18,784 bases of DNA, from positions 1 through 18,784 of the forward strand of contig JAEUAC010000232.1 of NCBI GenBank assembly GCA_019695455.1, written 5' to 3'. The position numbers and the translations under genes are program-made. Within the stretch, counting starts at the first letter, position 1. Each line of letters begins with the position of its first letter. This document shows positions 13,532 through 18,784 of this stretch, one piece after another. The DNA comes from Methylorubrum extorquens (GTDB taxonomy: Bacteria; Pseudomonadota; Alphaproteobacteria; Rhizobiales; Beijerinckiaceae). The notes under the pieces were generated by a model. That model was not told where the DNA came from and made no database searches. It was given only the letters and a program-made list of their open reading frames with translations.

Positions 13532-14626
13532 TCATCCTTTGGAAGCGGATGGCGGTGCGGGTTCGAGCCGCGGGTCCGCCGGGCCGCGCCCCTCCTTCAG
13601 GGCGAGCGCCGGCCGCTCGACGAGGAGCCAGCTCGCCAGCCCGGCCGCGAGCGAGAGCCCGAGCGTCAGGGCCGTGAGCGTCCAGGGGTCGAGGTCGCGC
13701 CGGTGCCAGAGCAGGAGCGAGGCGATGGGCCAGGCGTAGAGGTAGGTCCCGTAGGAGACGTCCGTCTCGTTGGCCCAGCGGCCCGCGCGGGAGCGCGTCC
13801 GCGCCGCGAGCCAGAGCAGCGCGTAGCCGCCGCAGATCGCGAGGCCCGGCCGCGCCAGCGCCGGCACGGCGAGGCAGGCGATCCCGATCGCGGCGCCCGC
13901 CGCGGCCCAGCCGCCGGCCCGCGGCAGGCGGTCGCCGCAGAGGTGGAGCAGCGCGCCCGTGCCGAAGAAGGCGAAGAAGCGGGCGAAGGTCGCGACGTCG
14001 CCGACGAGGAGCCCCGCGATCCCGCGCGACCGGCCGGGCGCGACCAGGGCCGCGACGGCGAACGCCGCCGCCACGAGCCCCGCATAGACGAGGCGGCCCC
14101 GGCCGCGGTGCAGGCCGAGCGCCGCCAGCAGGAGGACGGCCAGGTAGCAGCGGACCTCGTAGGCGATCGTCGCCATGGCGCCGTTCAGCGACGGGTAGGG
14201 CAGCCCGGCGAGCGCGCCCTGCACCGAGGGAACGGCGAATTTCAGCATGTCGACGGGGAAGGCGAGGAGGTCGAGCCAGCCGCGCGCGAGGAGATCGCCG
14301 CCGACGAGCGGCCCGACCGCGAAGGTGCAGGCCAGGAAGGCGACCGCGTAGCCCGGATAGATCCGCAGGGCGCGGTTGCGCAGGTAGTCCCGGACGGAGC
14401 GCTGCCGCTCGAGGCTCCGGGTGACCAGGGCGCCGCTGATCAGGAAGAAGAACGACACCGCGAACTCGCCGAAGGAGAGCGTGCCGAAGAGCCGCGTCAG
14501 GATCTCGCGCGACCGGTTCCCGTCGATCATCTCGGGCGAATGCGCCAGGACCACGAGCGACGCGAGCGCGAGCCGGATCAGGCCGAAGCTGTTCTGCCGG
14601 TCCGCCGGCCTGGACGATGCGTGCAA
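13532..14626 (-). CDS. Acyltransferase 3 (OafA/OatA-like) integral membrane acyltransferase
   Basis: The 364-residue protein has about ten hydrophobic segments and the N-terminal signature of the acyltransferase-3 family: Arg18, ten residues, then His29 in LIRLALASLVVLAHS. FFFLISGALVTRSLERQRSVRDYLRNRALRIYPGY and YPSLNGAMATIAYEVRCYL are also family-typical; the Glu in YEV lies in the conserved region. Members acetylate or acylate surface sugars, lipids or antibiotics at the inner membrane. Here the usual Trp of the WTL block is replaced (AMATI). The substrate is unknown, and no polysaccharide genes are near. It lies 70 bp downstream of the Rmf-like gene and 98 bp before livK on the same strand, possibly its own transcript. 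Confidence 0.88.
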   Translation of the reverse strand: MHASSRPADRQNSFGLIRLALASLVVLAHSPEMIDGNRSREILTRLFGTLSFGEFAVSFFFLISGALVTRSLERQRSVRDYLRNRALRIYPGYAVAFLACTFAVGPLVGGDLLARGWLDLLAFPVDMLKFAVPSVQGALAGLPYPSLNGAMATIAYEVRCYLAVLLLAALGLHRGRGRLVYAGLVAAAFAVAALVAPGRSRGIAGLLVGDVATFARFFAFFGTGALLHLCGDRLPRAGGWAAAGAAIGIACLAVPALARPGLAICGGYALLWLAARTRSRAGRWANETDVSYGTYLYAWPIASLLLWHRRDLDPWTLTALTLGLSLAAGLASWLLVERPALALKEGRGPADPRLEPAPPSASKG

Positions 14627-14696
14627 GGCCGGGTTCCGGCGTGAGGGCGCGCCCCCGTGGCGCCCGGCCGCCGCTCTAGCGACCGGGCGGCCGGCG

Positions 14697-14918
14697 TCAA
14701 CCGGTCTCGCCGGGAACGGTCTGGGCGGGCGGCGAGGGGCGGTCCGCCTCCGGATCGGGCGCCGTGGTCAGCGTGTCCCGTCCCTCGAAGGCCTCCATCC
14801 AGGCCCGGCCCTCCTCCGTGTCCTCGCCGTAGGGGCAGGTGTCGCGGCCCTTGCCGTAGACGCGCGCGTTGCGTCCCTGGATGAGCGGGCTGTCGCTCGC
14901 GGATGCGAGGTCGTTCAT
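14697..14918 (-). CDS. Small Rmf/CrpP-like protein
   Basis: This 73-residue protein contains RNARVYGKGRDTCPYGEDTEEGRAWMEAFEG, which follows the pattern of ribosome modulation factor and CrpP-fold proteins (a glycine-rich turn, Cys-Pro-Tyr, then Arg-x-x-Trp). Rmf binds 30S/70S ribosomes and promotes hibernation in stationary phase; CrpP was reported in connection with ciprofloxacin. Only the core motif matches. The Pro- and Glu-rich tail after residue 48 is not part of the fold. The start is secure: GGAGGAGA lies 5 bases before ATG. It diverges from the Fe-S/Gre pair across an 84-bp gap with a perfect inverted repeat, suggesting shared stress control. Function assignment is by motif only. Confidence 0.65.
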   Translation of the reverse strand: MNDLASASDSPLIQGRNARVYGKGRDTCPYGEDTEEGRAWMEAFEGRDTLTTAPDPEADRPSPPAQTVPGETG

Positions 14919-14975
14919 GCTGGTCTCCTCCGTCGGCGGCGCACGGGCCGGTGAGGCGGCCCGCCGCGGTGCCGT

Positions 14976-14991
14976 CGCGCGTCAACGCGCG
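14976..14991. promoter_or_regulatory. Candidate operator: perfect 16-bp inverted repeat in a divergent promoter region
   Basis: CGCGCGTCAACGCGCG has 7-bp arms and a 2-bp spacer. It lies between the Rmf-like gene (-) and the Fe-S/Gre operon (+), ending 11 bp before the latter's start codon and overlapping its leader. That position would suit a repressor site or an mRNA stem near the ribosome-binding site. Confidence 0.4.
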
Positions 14992-15002
14992 TAAGGGGAG
15001 CG

Positions 15003-15398
15003 ATGTTCGGTTCCCCTCCAGACCCGGCGCCGCGCGTGCGCATCGTGCGCCCCCGCCGACCGCCCGCGCTGTTCGCCTGCGGCAAGTGCCTCAGGAAGGC
15101 GGAGGAGGGCCGGGCCATCCGGCGCGCCCTGAAGGAGGTGCTGTCCGACCGAACGGCCGAGGGAGGCCGCAAGCCGCCCCGCCTCGCCCGGACCGCCTGC
15201 CTCGGCCTCTGCCCGAAGGGGGCCGTCGTGCTCGCCTCCGCGGCGACGCTCGCGCGCGGCGAGGTCGTGCTCGTCCGGGACGCCGCGGAGGTGGCGGGCG
15301 CGGCCGCGACGCTGCTGCCGGGCTTGCGGACCGGCCCGCCGGGCGGGCAGGCTGCCCCCGCGACCGGGCGGATCGACAACGGGGAGGGATCGTCATGA
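15003..15398 (+). CDS. Thioredoxin-like [2Fe-2S] ferredoxin-type small protein
   Basis: In this 131-residue protein four cysteines stand as CGKC (26 and 29) and CLGLC (66 and 70). The latter is followed by PKGAVVL, the pattern of the second cysteine pair of thioredoxin-like 2Fe-2S proteins. The spacing of the first pair is shorter than in classic members, so zinc binding is an alternative. A basic N-terminus and an Ala/Gly/Pro-rich tail flank the core. AAGGGGAG ends 2 bases before ATG, which is close but usable. Its stop overlaps the start of the Gre-like gene (ATGA), so the two are translationally coupled. The redox partner is unknown. Confidence 0.6.
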   Translation: MFGSPPDPAPRVRIVRPRRPPALFACGKCLRKAEEGRAIRRALKEVLSDRTAEGGRKPPRLARTACLGLCPKGAVVLASAATLARGEVVLVRDAAEVAGAAATLLPGLRTGPPGGQAAPATGRIDNGEGSS

Positions 15399-15883
15399 GC
15401 GTCGCGTTCACGCGGGAGGAGGACGCAGAGGCCTCCGCCGCCTTCCTGCCCGAACGGCCGGTCTCGCCGCATCCGAACCTCGTCACGGAGACCGGGCTCG
15501 CGGCCATCGAGGCGGCGCTCGCCGCCGCCCGCCGGGACCACGCCGCCGCCCAGGCGACCGGGGACGCGGGCGCCGACCGCACGGCCATCGCGCGCGCCGC
15601 CCGCGACCTCCGCTACTACGCGGCCCGCCGCTCGACGGCGCAGCTGATGCGGCCCGATCCCGCCTCGGGGCGCGTCCAGTTCGGCGGGACGGTCACGGTG
15701 GACCGCGCCGACGGCCGCCGGCAGACGTTCCGCATCGTGGGCGAGGACGAGGCCGACGCGGCCGCGGGCTCGGTCTCCCACGTCTCGCCGCTCGCCCGCG
15801 CCCTCCTCGGCAAGGAGGCCGGCGACGAGGCGACGCTGTCCGGCCGGCCGATCGAGATCGTGGCGGTCGACAACGGGGCGTGA
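15395..15883 (+). CDS. GreA/GreB-like transcription elongation factor paralogue
   Basis: The 162-residue protein has the Gre architecture. The N-terminal part has SPHPNLVTETGLAAIEAALAAARRDHAAA, a helix that would form one arm of the coiled coil, and DRTAIARAARDLRYYAARRSTAQLM as the return arm. Residues about 90-160 (VQFGGTVTVDRADGRRQTFRIVGEDEADAAAGSVSHVSPLARALLGKEAGDEATL) are the FKBP-like C-terminal domain. Gre factors enter the RNA polymerase secondary channel and stimulate transcript cleavage. The acidic tip of the coiled coil seems to carry few acids (DAGAD), so it may act as a Gre-fold regulator rather than a cleavage factor. GGGGAGGGA precedes the ATG. It is unlikely to be the housekeeping GreA, which is usually conserved more closely. 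Confidence 0.85.
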   Translation: MSVAFTREEDAEASAAFLPERPVSPHPNLVTETGLAAIEAALAAARRDHAAAQATGDAGADRTAIARAARDLRYYAARRSTAQLMRPDPASGRVQFGGTVTVDRADGRRQTFRIVGEDEADAAAGSVSHVSPLARALLGKEAGDEATLSGRPIEIVAVDNGA

Positions 15884-15913
15884 CCGCGGACGCGAGCCCG
15901 CACGCTGCACCTG

Positions 15914-16023
15914 CCTCGCCGTCCCGAAGGCTCGACGCCCCCGGGAACGCCGGGCGTGCGTCGAGGCTCCTGAGCTGCGCGGCGAAGCGGAGCCTCGCTC
16001 CTCCAAGGATCGGGCCGACGAGG
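15914..16023. repeat. REP-like complex palindrome between convergent gre-like and GMC genes
   Basis: The 110-bp element begins CCTCGCCG and ends CGACGAGG, an imperfect inverted repeat. Inside, CTCGACGC (15931-15938) pairs perfectly with GCGTCGAG (15958-15965). CGAGGCTC (15962-15969) pairs perfectly with GAGCCTCG (15990-15997). The two stems share bases and cannot form together. It ends 2 bp from the GMC stop codon and may double as a terminator. Its vocabulary (CCTCG ends, GAGGAGC on the minus strand) resembles a diverged copy of the element in the esterase gene. Confidence 0.6.
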
Positions 16024-16024
16024 A

Positions 16025-17593
16025 TCAAGGCCCCGCCGGGAGCTCGCGAAGGGTCGCGGCCACCTTCTCGGCGATCATCACGGTCGTGAGATGGGTGTTG
16101 GCGCGGACGATCTCGGGCATGATCGAGGCGTCCACGACATGGAGCCCCGTGCAGCCGATCACGCGGCAGGCGGGATCGACCACGGATCTCGGATCGTCGG
16201 CCGCGCCCATGCGGCAGGTGCCGCTCGCGTGCTGGGCGTCGCCGCATTCGGCCATCATCCAGGCGTCGAGCGCGTCCCCGTCGAGCGCGTCGGCGATCGA
16301 GCGGCCGGAGAGCCCGTACTCCACCCGGTCCGCGATGGCCGCGACGGGCGCCGTGAGGGCGAGCGCCCGGACGCGCCGGATCCCGTCCCGCATGCGGACG
16401 AGGTCGCGGGGATCGGACAGCATGCGCTCCTCGACCGCCGGGAGGTCGTCCGGGTCGGGCGAGACGATGCGGACCTCGCCCCGGCTCCAGGCCTGGTACA
16501 CGGACACGGCGAGCCGCCCCCGGGTGAGGTCGCCCCCGCCGAAGGAGGACAGGTTGCCCGCGATGACGATCATGTCGTTCTCGCCCGCCCCCGCGAGGCC
16601 GGACCCGTAGCGCAGGCAGCAATTCGTGTGGCGGTGCATGGGCGTGTCGACCCGCGCCGCCTCCCGCAGCCGGAGGAAGAGCGGCAGGATCGGGTGGTCG
16701 AGGAGGTTCTCGCCGACCGGCCGGTCGGCCACGACCGGGATCACGAGGCCCGCGAGGAGCCGGCCCGGGCCGATCCCGGACCGCTGCAGGATGGCGGGCG
16801 AGCCGATGGCGCCGGCCGCCAGGACGACGGCACGCGCCCGCGCGCCATGGGGTGCGCCACCCACACGCGCCACCACGCCGTTGGCGTGCGGCCGGTTGCC
16901 TTCGAAGGTCACGCGATCGACCGTCGCGTCGCCCAGGATCGTGAGGTTCGGCCGGCCCCGGACGGGTTCGAGATAGGCGTCGTTGGTGGAGACGCGGATT
17001 CCGTCCAGGCTGTTGATCGCATAGGGAGAAACGCCCGTGCCGACCGGCCCGTTGTGGTCGTCGCACCAGGGGTAGCCGAGCGCCTCGCCCGCCTCCTTCA
17101 GGGCGCGGTCGACCTCGCCCCAGAGCGCCACCGGCGCCCGGTAGACCGGGATCGGCCCGGCGCTCCCGTGATACGGCGCCTCGCCGAAGTCGAGATCCCG
17201 CTCCAACCTGTTGAAGAAGGGCAGGACGTCGGACCACCCCCACCCGCGGCACCCGGCCTCCGCCCAGCGGTCGAAGTCGTCCGGCACGCCCCGGATCGCG
17301 ATCTGGCCGTTGATGAGCGACGAGCCGCCGACGCCGCGGCCGCGCCAGAGGAGCGTCGGCTCCTGCGCCGCGGTCCGCCGCGCCAGGAGGGTCGGCCAGC
17401 GGAACGCGTCGTCCGCGATCGCCCGCATGGGATTGGGATGGCGCAGGTGGTCCGGGATCTCGGCCGCCCGCACGTCGCGGCCCGCCTCCAGCAGGAGCAC
17501 CCGGACCGACGGATCCTCGCTCAGCCGCGCGGCCAGGACGGCGCCGGCCGATCCCGCGCCGACGACGACGTAGTCGTACTCGACCTCCGTCAT
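16025..17593 (-). CDS. GMC-family FAD oxidoreductase (choline/alcohol dehydrogenase-like)
   Basis: This is a 522-residue glucose-methanol-choline oxidoreductase. The FAD dinucleotide-binding motif VVVGAGSAGAVLAARL starts about residue 9, the GMC signature block is WRGRGVGGSSLINGQIAIRG, and VVLAAGAIGSPAILQRSGIG is the second signature. The catalytic His455 lies in HASGTCRMG; the partner position in the C-terminal NTH motif is His501, where choline dehydrogenases have Asn, so this has a His-His pair. The family oxidises alcohols to aldehydes. The start overlaps the stop of the CoA-ester lyase by 4 bp. With that lyase and a CoA-transferase upstream it likely takes part in breakdown of an alcohol or hydroxy-acid; the substrate is unknown. 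Confidence 0.92.
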   Translation of the reverse strand: MTEVEYDYVVVGAGSAGAVLAARLSEDPSVRVLLLEAGRDVRAAEIPDHLRHPNPMRAIADDAFRWPTLLARRTAAQEPTLLWRGRGVGGSSLINGQIAIRGVPDDFDRWAEAGCRGWGWSDVLPFFNRLERDLDFGEAPYHGSAGPIPVYRAPVALWGEVDRALKEAGEALGYPWCDDHNGPVGTGVSPYAINSLDGIRVSTNDAYLEPVRGRPNLTILGDATVDRVTFEGNRPHANGVVARVGGAPHGARARAVVLAAGAIGSPAILQRSGIGPGRLLAGLVIPVVADRPVGENLLDHPILPLFLRLREAARVDTPMHRHTNCCLRYGSGLAGAGENDMIVIAGNLSSFGGGDLTRGRLAVSVYQAWSRGEVRIVSPDPDDLPAVEERMLSDPRDLVRMRDGIRRVRALALTAPVAAIADRVEYGLSGRSIADALDGDALDAWMMAECGDAQHASGTCRMGAADDPRSVVDPACRVIGCTGLHVVDASIMPEIVRANTHLTTVMIAEKVAATLRELPAGP

Positions 17594-18447
17594 CGGCCGG
17601 CCGCCGCCAGCACCTTCTCGGCCGCCCGCAGGTGCGGCTTGTCGATCATCTTGCCGTCGATCCGCAGGACGCCGAGGGCGCCGTCGGCCGCGAAGGCGGC
17701 CACGATCCGCTCGGCCCAGGCGATCTCGGCCGCGCCGGGCGTGAAGGCCGCGTTCACGGCCTCGACGTGCTTGGGGTGGATGACGGCCTTGGCGGAGAAC
17801 CCGTCGCGCCGCGCGGCGCGCGCTTCCGCGGCCAGGCCGTCGACGTCCTCGATGCGCGTCCAGACCGTGTCGATGGCCGCGACGCCGGCCGCGGCCGCGG
17901 CCATCAGGCAGAGGTCGCGGGCGAGCCGGTAGGGCGAGTGGAAGCCCGCCGCGTCGCCGTTCTCCGTCGCGCCGAGCGAGGCGGACAGGTCCTCGGCGCC
18001 CCACATCAGCCCCTCGAGGCGGGGCGACGCGCCGCCGTAGCGGCCGAGCCCGAAGACGGAGGCGGCGGTCTCCGTCGCGATGGCGACGATGCGGGTCGAG
18101 CCCACCGAGAGGCCGAGCGCGGCCTCGATCCCGTCGAGCCAGGCCGCCACCGCGGCGACCGCCTCGGGCCCGTCCGCCTTCGGCAGCACGATGCCGTCCG
18201 GCCGGGCCGGCATCACGGCCGCGAGGTCGGCGAGCGTCCGGTCCGTGTCGAGGGCGTTGGCCCGCACGAAGAGGCGCTGCGACCCGCGCTCGCCGTCCAG
18301 CATGGCGCGGACGAGGCCGCGCGCCTCGTCCTTCCGGTCGGGCGCAACCGAATCCTCGAGGTCGAGGATGAGGGCGTCGGCCGGGCCCGTGCGGGCCTTG
18401 TCGAACTTCCTCGGGCTGTCGCCCGGCACGAAGAGCATGGAGCGCAT
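17590..18447 (-). CDS. CitE-like CoA-ester lyase (HpcH/HpaI aldolase family)
   Basis: The 285-residue protein is of the citrate lyase beta/malyl-CoA lyase type, which cleaves or forms C-C bonds in 3-hydroxyacyl-CoA esters using Mg2+. MRSMLFVPGDSPRKFDKA is the classic start. DALILDLEDSVAPDRKDEAR holds the conserved acidic and arginine residues. IVAIATETAASVFGL has the metal-binding Glu, LMWGAEDLSASLGA the metal-binding Asp region, and AKAVIHPKHVEAVNAAF closes the barrel. GAAGGAC lies 7 bases before the ATG. It starts 12 bp after the CoA-transferase stop and overlaps the GMC gene by 4 bp. Malyl-CoA, citramalyl-CoA or another 3-hydroxyacyl-CoA could be the substrate; sequence alone does not decide. 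Confidence 0.9.
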   Translation of the reverse strand: MRSMLFVPGDSPRKFDKARTGPADALILDLEDSVAPDRKDEARGLVRAMLDGERGSQRLFVRANALDTDRTLADLAAVMPARPDGIVLPKADGPEAVAAVAAWLDGIEAALGLSVGSTRIVAIATETAASVFGLGRYGGASPRLEGLMWGAEDLSASLGATENGDAAGFHSPYRLARDLCLMAAAAAGVAAIDTVWTRIEDVDGLAAEARAARRDGFSAKAVIHPKHVEAVNAAFTPGAAEIAWAERIVAAFAADGALGVLRIDGKMIDKPHLRAAEKVLAAAGR

Positions 18448-18459
18448 CGGATGGGTCCT

Positions 18460-18784
18460 TCAGGCGGCCGCGCGGGCGGCGCCGCTCGCGAGCAGGGAGG
18501 CGACGCGCTCGGCCGGCACGCCCCAGTCGATCAGCGCCTCGCGCGTGCTCGCGCCGGGCTCCTCGGTCGGCGTCGGCGACCCGGACGGCGTCGCCGAGAA
18601 CCGTGGCGCCGGCGCCGGCTGGACCACGCCGCCCACGGTCGCGAAGGCGGCGCGGGCCCGGGCATGGGGGTGCTCGGCCGCCTCCTCCATCGTCAGCACG
18701 GGCGCCACGCACGCATCCGATCCCTCCAGGAGGTCGCACCATTCGGCCCGGGTGCGCTCCGCGAACAGGGCGGCGAGCCGCGCG
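18460..18784 (-). CDS. Family III CoA-transferase (CaiB/BaiF type), C-terminal part, cut by window edge
   Basis: The last 107 codons read ARLAALFAERTRAEWCDLLEGSDACVAPVLTMEEAAEHPHARARAAFATVGG, the typical C-terminus of family III CoA-transferases: the ALFATRT-x-x-W helix, the DAC-x-PV strand and the Glu-Ala...His-Pro-His helix, followed by PAPRFS. These enzymes move CoA between carboxylic acids, as in formyl-CoA, carnitine, succinyl-CoA:malate or itaconate systems. The catalytic Asp is in the missing N-terminal part. It is the first visible gene of the minus-strand operon with the lyase and GMC genes. Confidence 0.9.
   Translation of the reverse strand, partial: ARLAALFAERTRAEWCDLLEGSDACVAPVLTMEEAAEHPHARARAAFATVGGVVQPAPAPRFSATPSGSPTPTEEPGASTREALIDWGVPAERVASLLASGAARAAA

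Noticed and set aside
13434..13535. Upstream start for the livK product at 13535
   Set aside because: It would bury the signal peptide behind 34 non-conserved residues; GGGAGG 6 bases before the ATG at 13433 fixes the start.
1..18784. CRISPR array, tRNA/rRNA genes, insertion sequence or prophage
   Set aside because: No regularly spaced repeats, no cloverleaf with CCA end, and no transposase, integrase or phage structural gene could be found on either strand by reading.

Overview
This is a GC-rich window (roughly 70% or more by eye). Its gene density, frequent 4-bp start/stop overlaps and gene families suggest an alphaproteobacterium of the Hyphomicrobiales, perhaps Methylobacteriaceae-like. 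That placement is inferred from gene content and the style of the palindromic repeats; no rRNA or marker gene is present. I see no tRNA, rRNA, CRISPR array, transposase or phage gene. Both ends cut through genes.

Layout. (1) 1-351 (-): N-terminus of a thiamine-diphosphate enzyme of the acetolactate-synthase type. (2) 642-2997 (+): a sulfur-amino-acid pair, an O-acetylhomoserine/O-acetylserine sulfhydrylase and a divergent MetA-type homoserine O-acyltransferase, behind a leader with competing hairpins and followed by a strong bidirectional terminator. (3) 3097-8781: a small carrier protein (-) diverges from an apparent operon (+) of an acyl-CoA-dehydrogenase-like flavoprotein, an amino acid:[carrier protein] ligase (a tRNA-free seryl-tRNA-synthetase homologue), an HSL-type esterase and a FATP-type acyl-CoA synthetase. 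The ligase keeps the full zinc triad. The esterase gene carries a compound palindromic repeat read in frame. (4) 8786-13433 (-): a complete branched-chain amino acid/amide ABC importer in the order livK, livH, livM-livG fusion, livF, with a REP-like double hairpin after livK. (5) 13532-14918 (-): a membrane acyltransferase-3 and a small Rmf/CrpP-like protein. (6) 15003-15883 (+): a thioredoxin-like Fe-S candidate translationally coupled to a GreA/GreB-like factor. (7) 16025-18784 (-): an operon of a family III CoA-transferase (partial), a CitE-like CoA-ester lyase and a GMC flavin oxidoreductase.

The most interesting part is 3097-8781. Amino acid:[carrier protein] ligases are known to load glycine or alanine onto the phosphopantetheine arm of a dedicated carrier protein, but I know of no established end product. 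Here ligase, carrier and a flavoprotein lie together with a hydrolase and an acyl-CoA synthetase. This would fit a small assembly line: activate an amino acid, load it, oxidise it on the carrier, then release it or join it to an acyl chain. The divergent promoter holds a 9-bp direct repeat spaced 53 bp apart around an inverted repeat, suggesting one regulator controls both directions. The Liv importer ends 4 bp from the cluster and could supply amino acids, though it is convergent and that link is speculative.

The second notable item is the compound inverted repeat at 6056-6229 (174 bp, exactly 58 codons) inside the esterase gene. It adds about 65 residues to an otherwise normal HSL fold, comparable in concept to the Rickettsia palindromic elements found in genes.
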